From Verrucomicrobiota bacterium (GTDB lineage Bacteria; Verrucomicrobiota; Verrucomicrobiia; Opitutales; Oceanipulchritudinaceae), in NCBI GenBank assembly GCA_009908535.1, contig JAAAOD010000189.1, forward strand, positions 1 to 25,685: 25,685 nt of DNA. Direction: 5' to 3'. The position numbers and the translations under genes were made by a program. This document shows, one piece after another, positions 7,621 through 15,639 of the stretch (position 1 is the first letter of the stretch; every line of letters begins with the position of its first letter). The notes under the pieces were generated by a model that was given only the letters and a program-made list of their open reading frames with translations, was not told the origin of the DNA and made no database searches.

Positions 7621-8607
7621 GTGCAGCAAGTGCCCTCCATTGAAGAGACCGTCGGTTACGAACTGGTCCGCCCAATTGCCCGGGGGGGGATGGGCTGTGT
7701 GTACGAAGCGGTCCAGAAAGGACCGGACGGGTTCCGGAAGCGCGTGGCGCTGAAAATCATCCGCCAGGAATACTCCCGGGTGCCGGCTTTCCGGAAGAAT
7801 TTCCTTGGGGAGGCCCGGCTCGTGGCCGACCTCATCCACACCAACATCGTGCAGATTTACCATCTGGGCAGCCACGGTAAGCAGTATTTCATCGTCATGG
7901 AACTGGTCGACGGGGTGAATCTGGAGGAATTCCTGCTCCAGCACCGTGCCCTGAAACGACCGGTCCCGGCGGAGTGGGCGGTCTTTATCATCTCGCGGGT
8001 GACCCGTGCTCTTGCCTACGCACACGAACAGCGGGACGCTGAGGGCCGTTTCCTCCATCTTGTCCACCGGGATGTGAGCCCGCGCAACATCATGCTCTCG
8101 CGGGCGGGCGATGTGAAGCTGACCGACTTCGGCATCGCGAAGGCGTTCAACCTCATGTACAGCGAGGAGGGCGAGGTGGTGGCCGGCCGCAGCGATTACC
8201 TCTCCCCGGAGCAGGCGCGGATGGAAGTGACGGATGCGCGCGCGGACCTCTTCTCCTGCGGGGTCGTCCTCCTCGAGCTGCTTCTCGGGTACAATCCATT
8301 CGCGGCCCCCTCGCCCGAGCAATCGCGGGAAAACATCCGTCGCCTGCCCATGCCCGATCTCGGGAAAGCCCGGCCGGGACTCGATCCCCGCATCTCCGCC
8401 GCCGTCCTGAAATGCCTCGCCCGCAGGCGCGAAGACCGCTTCCAGAGCGCGGAATCCCTTCTCAGCGCCCTGGAGCACGCGCTCTACGACAAGGCCTACG
8501 GGCCGACGAATGAGAAGCTGGCCCTGTATTTACGGGATCTCTACAAGGAGGGAATCGCCTACGAGGACGATTTCCGCGAACGCGTGGACACTTTCCCCAG
8601 TTCCTGA
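7621..8607 (+). CDS. Soluble eukaryotic-type Ser/Thr protein kinase
   Basis: Hanks-type kinase motifs are complete: the glycine loop IARGGMG (19-25), VAIK-type lysine K45, alpha-C glutamate E64, the catalytic loop HRDVSPRN (149-156), DFG (169-171) and SPEQ in place of APE. The HRDVSPRN form is common in myxobacterial and PVC kinases. The protein is just the kinase domain plus about 60 helical C-terminal residues. There is no transmembrane helix or extracytoplasmic sensor, so it is probably cytosolic. The start is uncertain: GTG at 7621, GTG at 7630, or GTG at 7564 (adding 19 basic residues). I chose 7621. The gene ends 20 bases before rpoN, so co-transcription is likely. Substrates are unknown; a link to sigma-54 control is only inference from position. 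Confidence 0.9.
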   Translation: MQQVPSIEETVGYELVRPIARGGMGCVYEAVQKGPDGFRKRVALKIIRQEYSRVPAFRKNFLGEARLVADLIHTNIVQIYHLGSHGKQYFIVMELVDGVNLEEFLLQHRALKRPVPAEWAVFIISRVTRALAYAHEQRDAEGRFLHLVHRDVSPRNIMLSRAGDVKLTDFGIAKAFNLMYSEEGEVVAGRSDYLSPEQARMEVTDARADLFSCGVVLLELLLGYNPFAAPSPEQSRENIRRLPMPDLGKARPGLDPRISAAVLKCLARRREDRFQSAESLLSALEHALYDKAYGPTNEKLALYLRDLYKEGIAYEDDFRERVDTFPSS

Positions 8608-8627
8608 GCCGGAAAGCCGACCGTCCC

Positions 8628-10124
8628 ATGCCCGAACAAGGATTCCAACAAACGCAGAAGCAGACCCAGAGCCTGGTGCTGGCTCCGCAGCTGCGGCAGT
8701 CACTGCGCCTGTTGCAGGTCCCCTCGCTGGAATTGCGTTCGGCCATCCTCGAGGAATTGCAGGCCAACCCGACCCTGGAGGAACTTCCCTACGACGACGT
8801 CTCCATCGAGGCGGAGGGAGAGACGGCGTCCCCTCCCGAGAGCGGGAGGGAAGGGGACGCCCCAGAAGAGGAAGCAGCTCCGGCTTCCACCAGTGAATCC
8901 TCGGAAAGCCTCGATTTCAATGATGATTTCTCCGTGCTCGAGCGACTCGGCGGCGAATGGAGCGGTTACCTCGAGGAAGAGGCGGGAGAACAGCCCTTCA
9001 CGACCGAGGACGCGCAGCGGCGCCAGCACTTTTTCGACTCCCTGACACGGGAAAAATCCTTTCAGGAGGACCTCATGGAGCAGGCCCGCTCCCTCGAGGA
9101 GGATCCTGAAGTGCTGGAGGCCCTTGAATACATCACCGGAAGCATGGACGACAGCGGCCTGCTGACTTCCAAGCCTTCCGATCTGGCCCTCATGTCCGAC
9201 AAGCCGCTGAAAACCATCCAGGCGGCGGTGCGGTTACTGCAATCGCTCGAACCTCCCGGCCTTGGCGCGACCTCCATCCAGGAATGCCTCGTCCTGCAGT
9301 TGCAGCGGAAAGGCCGCGGGAATTCCCTCGCCGTCAAAATCATCAAACGGAAATGGGATCTCCTCCTGCGCCGGCGCATTCCGGAAATCGCCCGCGCCTT
9401 CAAGGCCAGTCCGGTGGAAGTGGAGATGGCGGTGGAGGAAATCGCCCGCCTCGACCCCGCGCCGGCGCGCCGCTACAGCGAGGACAGCAACCAGACCGTG
9501 GAAGCAGATGTGGTGGTGCAGAAGGACGAGGAAGGCGAGTGGCAGATTGTATTGAACAATGACTACGTTCCGCGGCTGCGCATCAATCCGGAATACAAGC
9601 GCATGCTCGCCCGCGGACAGGTCCGGGGCAAGGACCGCGAATACCTCCGGCAACAGTTCCGCAACGGCCGTTTCCTCATCAGCGCCCTTGAGCAGCGGCA
9701 GATGACAATCGAGCGGATCGCCTGGAAACTGCTTGAGCTGCAGGGGGATTTCTTCGCGTCGGGGCCGTCCCACCTGCGTCCCCTGACGATGAGCCAGGTC
9801 GCGGAACAGGTGGGCGTGCACGAGACAACGGTGAGCCGGGCGGTTTCGGGCAAGTACATGCTGACCCCGTACGGCCTCTTCGAAATGAAGCACTTTTTCA
9901 CCCCGGGCTATCAGGGGGAGGACGGGGCGAGCGTCTCGAATAAATCGGTCAAAGACCGGATCGCCCGCATCATCGAGGACGAACCCCCGGCCAAGCCCTA
10001 CAGCGACCAGAAAATCGTCGGCATCCTCAATGAGGAGGGGATCAACATCGCGCGAAGGACCGTGGCCAAGTATCGCGAGGAACTGGGCATTCTGCCCACC
10101 AACCTGCGGCGCCAGTATGGTTGA
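8628..10124 (+). CDS. rpoN: RNA polymerase sigma-54 factor
   Basis: Sigma-54 directs RNA polymerase to -24/-12 promoters and needs an AAA+ activator to open DNA. The 498-aa protein has all three regions. Region I is the Gln/Leu-rich N-terminus (QSLVLAPQLRQSLRLLQVP), which contacts activators. Region II is an acidic linker (about residues 50-100). Region III has the core-binding part, a helix-turn-helix in MSQVAEQVGVHETTVSRAVSGKY, and a perfect RpoN box ARRTVAKYRE (475-484) that reads the -24 element. Homology begins right after ATG 8628. It overlaps the tsaB-like gene by 8 bases at its end. Unlike in many proteobacteria, there is no hpf, ptsN or lptB neighbour. A matching activator is encoded at 14087-15571. 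Confidence 0.97.
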   Translation: MPEQGFQQTQKQTQSLVLAPQLRQSLRLLQVPSLELRSAILEELQANPTLEELPYDDVSIEAEGETASPPESGREGDAPEEEAAPASTSESSESLDFNDDFSVLERLGGEWSGYLEEEAGEQPFTTEDAQRRQHFFDSLTREKSFQEDLMEQARSLEEDPEVLEALEYITGSMDDSGLLTSKPSDLALMSDKPLKTIQAAVRLLQSLEPPGLGATSIQECLVLQLQRKGRGNSLAVKIIKRKWDLLLRRRIPEIARAFKASPVEVEMAVEEIARLDPAPARRYSEDSNQTVEADVVVQKDEEGEWQIVLNNDYVPRLRINPEYKRMLARGQVRGKDREYLRQQFRNGRFLISALEQRQMTIERIAWKLLELQGDFFASGPSHLRPLTMSQVAEQVGVHETTVSRAVSGKYMLTPYGLFEMKHFFTPGYQGEDGASVSNKSVKDRIARIIEDEPPAKPYSDQKIVGILNEEGINIARRTVAKYREELGILPTNLRRQYG

Positions 10125-10791
10125 GGCGATTCCCCGAAATCCCGCGCTCATCCTCAATGCGGCGGGCCCGCGGTTGCAGTTGGCGCTTCTCCGTGAAGGC
10201 GAGGTGGTGGAGCGCAGTTTCTCGGACAAACCCGCCCTGGAGAGCCTTGTTCCGGGCGTCAGGGAGCTGCTTGCTCGCCATGCCCTCCCCCTTTCCGCGC
10301 TGGAGGGCGTTCTCTTTGCGAAAGGGCCGGGATCAAGCCTTGCCCTGCGCCTGGCGACCATGACCCTGCGGGCATGGGTTCGCCTGCCCACCCTGCAGCA
10401 CTGGAAGTTGGCCATGTTCCAGAACCTTGAAGTTTGTGCGGTCCCGATGCTGTGCGAACCGAGGTCGACGGAGACCACCGTGTACGCACCCTACCGCCGC
10501 GACCGCCTTCACCGTTGCCGGGCGACGCGCACAGGGGAAGGATTCCGCTTTTCCACCGACACGGCCGGAGTGGAGGAAGCGAACGAGGCCGGAGGGCTGC
10601 TCTTCCGGATCGGTAACCGCATGGCGCCGGACGGCCTCCGTCTGGAGGAAAGGAACCCGCCCCTGGCAGAGATCCCCGGTCTTCTGATGAAATTCCCTTC
10701 TCTTCTCGAAACCTGTCGCGAGGTGGCGCCGCTGCAGGTATCCGAGGCCGAACCGGTCCGCTGGTCGCAACGCCGCCACGAAGCAAGATGA
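10117..10791 (+). CDS. tsaB: Divergent TsaB (YeaZ)-like protein, t6A tRNA modification partner
   Basis: TsaB is an ASKHA-fold partner of TsaD in making N6-threonylcarbamoyl-adenosine at position 37 of ANN-decoding tRNAs. The 224-aa product has the family plan: an N-terminal beta-hairpin (LILNAAGPRLQLALL), then LSALEGVLFAKGPGSSLALRLA matching the GPGSFTG-type motif (GPGSS at 70-74). A later segment, TVYAPYRRDRLHR, resembles the region that follows the family core. It is divergent: the usual D-T-S/T start motif is replaced by N-A-A and the C-terminus is weakly conserved. The ATG at 10117 lies inside the rpoN end and the stop overlaps the alr ATG, so it is part of a tight rpoN-tsaB-alr unit. Assignment is probable rather than certain. 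Confidence 0.68.
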   Translation: MVEAIPRNPALILNAAGPRLQLALLREGEVVERSFSDKPALESLVPGVRELLARHALPLSALEGVLFAKGPGSSLALRLATMTLRAWVRLPTLQHWKLAMFQNLEVCAVPMLCEPRSTETTVYAPYRRDRLHRCRATRTGEGFRFSTDTAGVEEANEAGGLLFRIGNRMAPDGLRLEERNPPLAEIPGLLMKFPSLLETCREVAPLQVSEAEPVRWSQRRHEAR

Positions 10792-11933
10792 GGGCACCCG
10801 GGGAACAGCTTCGGGCCTGGGCCCGCGTGAACCTCGGTGCCCTCGAGCGCAATCTGCGCGCCATCCGGGCGGCCATGCCGGCTCACCTGCGCTACATCGG
10901 GGTCGTGAAAGCCAATGCCTATGGCCATGGTCTCGCCCCGGTGGTGACCCGCCTTATGCGCTCGGAGGCTGATGCGTTCGCCGTCGCCAATCTGGACGAA
11001 GCATCACGGCTGCGCGAGGTGGGCGAGGGATGGCCCATCCTCGTCCTCAGCGCCCTGCTCCCGGAGGAAATCCCCGAGGCCTGCCGCCTTGGGGTGCTGC
11101 CGGTCCTCTCTTCACCGGAGGAAGTCCGGGCCTTCGCCGCCGAGGCGGCCCGGCAGGGCATCACGCTTCCCGTCCATTTGAAGATTGACACCGGCATGGG
11201 ACGGCTCGGGATCTGGTATTCCCGTTTCCCCGAGATGCTCCGGGAGATGGAGAGGGCCCCCGCCCTGCGCCTCGCCGGTGTCTGTACGCACTTTTCCTCC
11301 GCCGACAGCGATCCGGCCTTTACCCGGCTGCAGCGGGAACGGTTCCTGGGGTGCCTGCGGCCGTTGCCTGTCCCCATGACCTCGCTCCTGCTGCACGCCG
11401 ACAACAGCGCCGGGGTGGAATCCTTTCCTGACGGTGGTCCCTTCAACGCCGTGCGCATCGGGCTGCTCCAGTTCGGCGTCCGCCCACGCCCGGGAGGTTT
11501 GCTGCAACCGCGGGACATTGAACCGGTCCTTTCCTTTCACAGCCGCATCGGCCTGGTGAAGGAACTTCCCGCCGGTACGCCCATATCCTATGGCCAGACC
11601 TATCGGCTGCGCAAGGACAGCCGCATCGCCGTGCTCACCGCCGGCTACGCGGACGGATTGCCGACCAGCCTCAGCAACCGGGGCGAAGTGCTTGTTCGGG
11701 GGCGGCGCTGTGCGGTGATCGGCCGCGTCACCATGGACCAGACCATCATCGACGTATCCGCGCTTTCCCCCTCCCCGGAAACCGGGGAAACGGCGACCTT
11801 CATCGGATGGGAAGGGACGGAGAGATTGACGGTATCCGACTTCGCCAGAGCCTCGGGCCAGGTGGAATGGGAGGTTTTCTGCTCCCTCTCCGCGCGGACG
11901 AAGAGGGTCTACCACACGGACACCGCCGTCTGA
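10788..11933 (+). CDS. alr: Alanine racemase
   Basis: Alr is a PLP enzyme converting L- to D-alanine for peptidoglycan. The cofactor lysine K41 sits in VVKANAYGHG. The other family motifs follow: HLKIDTGMGRLG, the ADNSAG segment, RIGLLQFGV, the catalytic tyrosine in LTAGYADGLP, and the C-terminal domain motif VIGRVTMDQTIIDVS. The 381-aa length is typical of bacterial Alr. The ATG overlaps the tsaB-like stop in an ATGA, which indicates translational coupling. The family usually has a tyrosine near the RIG segment (RPGLALYG in others), replaced here by FG, a mild variation. The identification is secure; whether another racemase exists in the genome cannot be seen. Confidence 0.96.
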   Translation: MRAPGEQLRAWARVNLGALERNLRAIRAAMPAHLRYIGVVKANAYGHGLAPVVTRLMRSEADAFAVANLDEASRLREVGEGWPILVLSALLPEEIPEACRLGVLPVLSSPEEVRAFAAEAARQGITLPVHLKIDTGMGRLGIWYSRFPEMLREMERAPALRLAGVCTHFSSADSDPAFTRLQRERFLGCLRPLPVPMTSLLLHADNSAGVESFPDGGPFNAVRIGLLQFGVRPRPGGLLQPRDIEPVLSFHSRIGLVKELPAGTPISYGQTYRLRKDSRIAVLTAGYADGLPTSLSNRGEVLVRGRRCAVIGRVTMDQTIIDVSALSPSPETGETATFIGWEGTERLTVSDFARASGQVEWEVFCSLSARTKRVYHTDTAV

Positions 11934-11981
11934 TCCGCTTTTCATTTGCCAGCCACGGCGGGCCCGCCTTTCCCTTCCCGC

Positions 11982-12437
11982 ATGGCCAAAGTGGACCTAG
12001 ATATCGTGAAGGCGATCCTGCAGCGCAACGAGCTGGAAGTTCGACGCGTCAATTCCATCATCGAGGACATCGAGCGCGAAATGCAGATCCTGAAGGAGGA
12101 AAATCCGCCCGCTCCCCCGGTTAAGAAGCAGTTCGTCATTATGATCTCCGACCCGGAGGACGACCTGCCGGACAAGGACCTGACCGGCTGGGTTCTGCAG
12201 ATTCCGGAGGAGGAGAACATCCTCACGAGCGAGGAGCGACTGCACAAGGGCGCCTACGATTTCAACCAGACGCCGAAGGGCCGTCGCCTGCCGGTGTCCT
12301 CCGTCGGGGAAGCCTGCGAGGTGGTCCCGCCGCGCATTTTCAAGGAGTACCAGGTCTGGGTGAAAACGCGCGAACCCGTCCTTGTCCTGAAGACCGACAA
12401 CCGGATCCCCACCGACACCTCCGGCCTCGGGGAATAA
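11982..12437 (+). CDS. Small unknown protein with N-terminal coiled coil
   Basis: I do not recognise this 151-aa protein. The ATG at 11982 starts MAKVDLDIVKAILQRNELEV, and residues 4-40 form a likely coiled-coil helix. After a proline-rich linker (PPAPPVKK) comes a compact beta-rich part beginning QFVIMISDPED, with GWVLQIPEEE and FKEYQVWVKTREPVLVL segments. No signal peptide or membrane helix is present, so it is likely cytosolic. It follows alr by 48 bases on the same strand and may be the last gene of the rpoN-tsaB-alr cluster. It ends one base before the convergent flavoprotein stop. Codon use and GC content resemble its neighbours, so it is probably a real, vertically inherited gene. Confidence 0.7.
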   Translation: MAKVDLDIVKAILQRNELEVRRVNSIIEDIEREMQILKEENPPAPPVKKQFVIMISDPEDDLPDKDLTGWVLQIPEEENILTSEERLHKGAYDFNQTPKGRRLPVSSVGEACEVVPPRIFKEYQVWVKTREPVLVLKTDNRIPTDTSGLGE

Positions 12438-12438
12438 G

Positions 12439-13680
12439 TCAGGCCGTGTGCTCTGCGGCGATGCCGGTGGCGGTATGGTAGGCGCTGGCCCAGACGGCAT
12501 TGGCCTGGTATCCACCGGGCGGATACAGGAAATCGAGCATCTCCCCGCAACAGTAGAGGCCCGGCTTCTCGCGGACACCGCCGCTCTCCGGATGCAGTGC
12601 GGAGGGATCCATCCCTCCCTTCCACGCGCGCTCGCCCGCCGGCAGGCCCATCCCTTCAATGGGGATGCGCTCGCGCTTCAGGCGCTCGATGAGGGCGTTC
12701 CGCTTGCGATCCTTCGTGCGCGGCCACGGCAGGGCGGGATCCACCCTCGCCTGCTCGAGAAAATAGTTCCAGTGGCGCACGGAAAAGCCCGGGAGCGGAT
12801 CCTCGCCGACGGGCTGGCGCCCACCCTGTTCGGTCTTCTCAATAAAGGCCTTGCGGAGACCTGCGGCGCTCCATTCGGGCACCCAGTCCACCTGAAGGGC
12901 AAAGCGGTAGCGCCAGCCGGCGAGTTCTCCGCCGGAGCGCGCGCTGAGATCTGCAATCACCGGCCCCTCCAGCCCCCGTGTTCCACAGTGGATCCGGCCG
13001 ACGCTCGCCGCGCCTGTTTTTTCCAGCATTACCCGGACCTCCCTGCTCAATCCCTCGAGCCGCTGCCCGAAGCGTCGTGAGGCCGGGCGCAGCCGCAGAA
13101 AGCCGGCCCGGGGGGTGGCCACCGACGAACCGCTTTCGCGCAGGAGGGCCATCCCGTGGTTGCGCTCGCCCCCGGTGGCGAAAACCACCGCCGCCGCTTC
13201 GCCCAGCGCTTCCTCCGCACTCCATAGACGGAATCCGCCACCGGGTTGGCCCCGGACATCCTGCACCGCGCAGTTTTCCTTCAGGTCCACGCCCACCGCG
13301 CGGGCCGCCTCGCAGAGGCGCCTTTGCAGGAGGGCTCCTTCCACTTGGATGGCTCCATTCGCGCCCAGCTGCGGTTGCGCCTCCAGCTCGCGCAACCAGC
13401 CGAGGGTGGCCTCCCCGGGCCATGCGGCAAGAGCCCGGTCGAGAAGGGCCGGCGGTGGATCCCCCCCCGCCATGGCAAGGTTCTCGCCGGATAGCGCGTT
13501 GCCCACTATCGGCTCATGGAGGCCTTTCCGTAGCATCCAGGGACAGCAAAGGTCGCTCCTTTCAACCAGTGTCACAGCGCTTGCCGGCAGCAGCCGGCGA
13601 AGCCAGATCGAGGTCATCAATCCGGCGATTCCCCCACCAATGATAAAAAAAACCTCGCCTATGTTTCGGGCCCGTGCCAT
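12439..13680 (-). CDS. HI0933/BaiN-like FAD-dependent flavoprotein
   Basis: The 413-aa protein starts with a Rossmann dinucleotide fold: IIGGGIAGL near residue 12 and an acidic residue after the second strand (TLVERSD), as in FAD-binding proteins. The C-terminus has GLYCCGEMLDFLYPPGGYQANAVWASAYHTA, matching the GLYFAGEvLDv..GGYN..wA hallmark of the HI0933-like family, also called BaiN/RdsA. An internal VVFATGG segment is the usual second FAD contact. Substrate and physiological role are unknown; the family is broad and mostly uncharacterised. I chose ATG 13680; a TTG at 13689 would add three residues. The start is only 35 bases from the divergent gene at 13716, so promoters overlap. The family call is fairly firm, a specific function is not. 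Confidence 0.8.
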   Translation of the reverse strand: MARARNIGEVFFIIGGGIAGLMTSIWLRRLLPASAVTLVERSDLCCPWMLRKGLHEPIVGNALSGENLAMAGGDPPPALLDRALAAWPGEATLGWLRELEAQPQLGANGAIQVEGALLQRRLCEAARAVGVDLKENCAVQDVRGQPGGGFRLWSAEEALGEAAAVVFATGGERNHGMALLRESGSSVATPRAGFLRLRPASRRFGQRLEGLSREVRVMLEKTGAASVGRIHCGTRGLEGPVIADLSARSGGELAGWRYRFALQVDWVPEWSAAGLRKAFIEKTEQGGRQPVGEDPLPGFSVRHWNYFLEQARVDPALPWPRTKDRKRNALIERLKRERIPIEGMGLPAGERAWKGGMDPSALHPESGGVREKPGLYCCGEMLDFLYPPGGYQANAVWASAYHTATGIAAEHTA

Positions 13681-13715
13681 TGGGAACAAAGAAGTAACAA
13701 TTTTACCTTTCCAAC

Positions 13716-14090
13716 GTGCCAGAAAATTTTAAGAAAATCTTTTGCCGGCAAACGGGACTCGCCGATGATCGTTTCGTCCCGTTCCTCCTTCGGCGCTGCC
13801 TCTTCAACCGTTTTCTTATTCTCTCGCCCCTTCTTCGTGTTGTCAGGCCAAACCTGCTCTTTCATGAGCGGCGCCTGCTCGAGCAGGTGGGCAAGGCCTG
13901 TTCGCTGAAGGAAATTCAAAACGAGGTCGATTTCTACCAGCATAAATATGTGGTGAATTCCATCCTGAAAGATGCGCTGAAATTCCGCCTCTCGGGAATG
14001 AAACTGATGAACCTGGCGAATCGCGCCTATTCGCGGAACGCGAAAGCGGAGAGCAGGCAACAGGCAAGGCCGGACGAAGCCGGCGTCTAA
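13716..14090 (+). CDS. Small unknown protein, GTG start
   Basis: This 124-aa product is not one I can name. It is basic, with a hydrophobic stretch CLFNRFLILSPLLRVV (about residues 28-43). That is followed by LLFHERRLLEQVGKACSLKEIQNEVDF, which reads as paired amphipathic helices, and YVVNSILKDALKFRLSGMKL. The last 20 residues are charged and look disordered. The start is GTG at 13716, directly after an AT-rich stretch; no ATG lies near the N-terminus. It diverges from the flavoprotein and its stop overlaps the stop of the NtrC-type regulator on the other strand by three to four bases. Its frame stays coherent and well packed, which supports a real gene. It could be a small membrane-associated or DNA-associated protein; evidence is thin. 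Confidence 0.62.
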   Translation: MPENFKKIFCRQTGLADDRFVPFLLRRCLFNRFLILSPLLRVVRPNLLFHERRLLEQVGKACSLKEIQNEVDFYQHKYVVNSILKDALKFRLSGMKLMNLANRAYSRNAKAESRQQARPDEAGV

Positions 14091-15571
14091 AGGTCCTCCG
14101 CGAGACCATAGGCATCGATCCGTTTGCGCAGGGTCGCCCGGGTTATGCCAAGAATCGTGCTGGCACGGGCCTGGTTTCCCCCGGTTTCCTCCAGGGCACG
14201 CCGCGCCATCTCCTTTTCAAGGGCGGGGAGCAACGGACCTTCTTCCGCAGTTCGCAGACGTGAATAGAGGCGGTCCAGCAGCTGATCCCGCGTGCCCTCG
14301 GCGAAAGCGTCCGCGGCAGCTCCGTCCCCTTCCGCTCCCGATCCCGGAGCGGCCTCCACGGGATCTGCGACCGCCTCCCCGCATTGTGCGAGGATTTCGC
14401 CCGGAAGGTCGGTCTTGAGGACGGTATCCCCCTGGGCGACAACCACGGAACGGTGAACGGCGTTCTCCAGTTCCCGCACATTCCCGGGCCATGGATAGAT
14501 GCTCAGGATCTTGAGCGCCTCCGGGGAAATGTTGCGCACTCTGCTTTTTCGCTCCTTGCGCAGGCGCTGGAGCATGAAATCCACCAGCGCGGGAACATCC
14601 GAAAGCCGGTCCCGCAAACTGGGAAGGCGTATGCGCATGACATTGAGCCGGTAGTAAAGGTCTTCCCGGAACGCCTTCTTCTCGACGAGTTTTTCAAGGT
14701 CCCGGTTGGTCGCGGCAATGAGCCGGACATTGACGCGGACGGTCCCCTCGCCCCCCACGCGCTGGACCTCGCCCTCCTGCAGGGCACGGAGGATTTTCGT
14801 CTGCGTCGGCAGGGCCATGTCGCCGATTTCATCGAGGAAGAGGGTGCCGCCGTCGCAAAGCTCGAATTTGCCCATGCGCTGTTGGGTGGCCCCGGTAAAG
14901 GCCCCCTTTTCGTGACCGAACAATTCCGACTCGATGAGGTTGTCGGGGATCGCCGCGCAGTTCACGGCCATAAACGGTTTCGCGGAACGGAGGCTGTGCT
15001 GGTGGATGCAGCGGGCGACCAGTTCCTTTCCGGTTCCGCTTTCGCCGGTGATCATGACGGTGACGTCACTGGTGGCCACCTGACCGATGGCTTTGAAAAC
15101 TTCCTGCATCGGCTGGGAATCGCCGACGATCCCTTCCTTGTAGTCCTCACTGTTGAGAATGGGGGCGTAATCCGTCCTCGAACGCTGGAGATCGCGACGC
15201 GCCAGCACCGCCTTTTCGGTCAGGGCGAGGGTCCGCTTCAGTTCGAAAGGCTTGATGATGTAATCGAAGGCGCCGTACTTCATCGCCTCAATAGCGGTCT
15301 GCGTGGTGCCGAAGGCGGTCATGAAAACGACCATGGATTCCGGAGCCGAGTTGCGCAGGTGCTGGAGCGTCTCCAGCCCGCTCATTCCCTCCATGCGATT
15401 GTCGAGGAAAATGACGTCGAACTCACCCTGCCCAGCCTTCTCGATCCCTTCTTCCCCGCTCGAGGCGGCCCCGACTTCGTAGCCCCGGGAGGTGAGAACC
15501 CGGTCGAGGGAATACCGGATCTCGTTGTCATCGTCCACGATGAGGACGCGCCCCTTGCCGTTGTTATCCAT
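14087..15571 (-). CDS. Sigma-54-dependent NtrC-family response regulator
   Basis: This is a three-domain activator of sigma-54 promoters (494 aa). The receiver domain has acidic pocket D13-D15, phospho-acceptor D57, T85 and K107. The AAA+ domain has Walker A GESGTGKE (176-183), the sigma-54-contacting GAFTGA loop (223-228) and Walker B GGTLFLDEIGD (241-249). The C-terminus is a Fis-type helix-turn-helix, ALEETGGNQARASTILGITRATLRKRI. I chose ATG 15571 (MDNNGKGRVLIVDDD), since the receiver begins right there. No histidine kinase gene is in the window. It diverges from glnE-glnA with a shared intergenic palindrome, so nitrogen control is a reasonable inference; NtrC, NtrX or another subfamily cannot be told apart with certainty. 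Its partner rpoN lies about 4 kb to the left. Confidence 0.93.
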   Translation of the reverse strand: MDNNGKGRVLIVDDDNEIRYSLDRVLTSRGYEVGAASSGEEGIEKAGQGEFDVIFLDNRMEGMSGLETLQHLRNSAPESMVVFMTAFGTTQTAIEAMKYGAFDYIIKPFELKRTLALTEKAVLARRDLQRSRTDYAPILNSEDYKEGIVGDSQPMQEVFKAIGQVATSDVTVMITGESGTGKELVARCIHQHSLRSAKPFMAVNCAAIPDNLIESELFGHEKGAFTGATQQRMGKFELCDGGTLFLDEIGDMALPTQTKILRALQEGEVQRVGGEGTVRVNVRLIAATNRDLEKLVEKKAFREDLYYRLNVMRIRLPSLRDRLSDVPALVDFMLQRLRKERKSRVRNISPEALKILSIYPWPGNVRELENAVHRSVVVAQGDTVLKTDLPGEILAQCGEAVADPVEAAPGSGAEGDGAAADAFAEGTRDQLLDRLYSRLRTAEEGPLLPALEKEMARRALEETGGNQARASTILGITRATLRKRIDAYGLAEDL

Positions 15572-15595
15572 CAGGGAACAGGGAACGCCATCTTG

Positions 15596-15639
15596 CCGGG
15601 GGGTCAAGCGGCCAGCCGGCACCTTCCTTGACCCCCCGG
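15596..15639. repeat. Perfect 13-bp inverted repeat between ntrC-type gene and glnE
   Basis: CCGGGGGGTCAAG (15596-15608) and CTTGACCCCCCGG (15627-15639) are exact reverse complements separated by 18 bases. The arms place a TTGACC hexamer on each strand, pointing outward towards the divergent genes. Both neighbouring genes are transcribed away from the repeat, so it cannot be their terminator. It looks like an operator or shared promoter element. Confidence 0.85.
15617..15632 (+). promoter_or_regulatory. Near-match to a sigma-54 (-24/-12) promoter upstream of glnE
   Basis: CGGCAC-CTTCC-TTGAC resembles the TGGCAC-N5-TTGCW consensus. The invariant GG of the -24 element is present at 15618-15619, and the spacing to the -12 element is exact. 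However, the -12 GC is GA (15630-15631), which in known promoters weakens or abolishes activity. It lies between a sigma-54 activator gene and glnE, where such a site would make sense. Confidence 0.3.

Noticed and set aside
15596..15639. The palindrome as a bidirectional transcription terminator
   Set aside because: Both flanking genes start beside it and are transcribed away from it, there is no T-run on either side, and it overlaps promoter elements.
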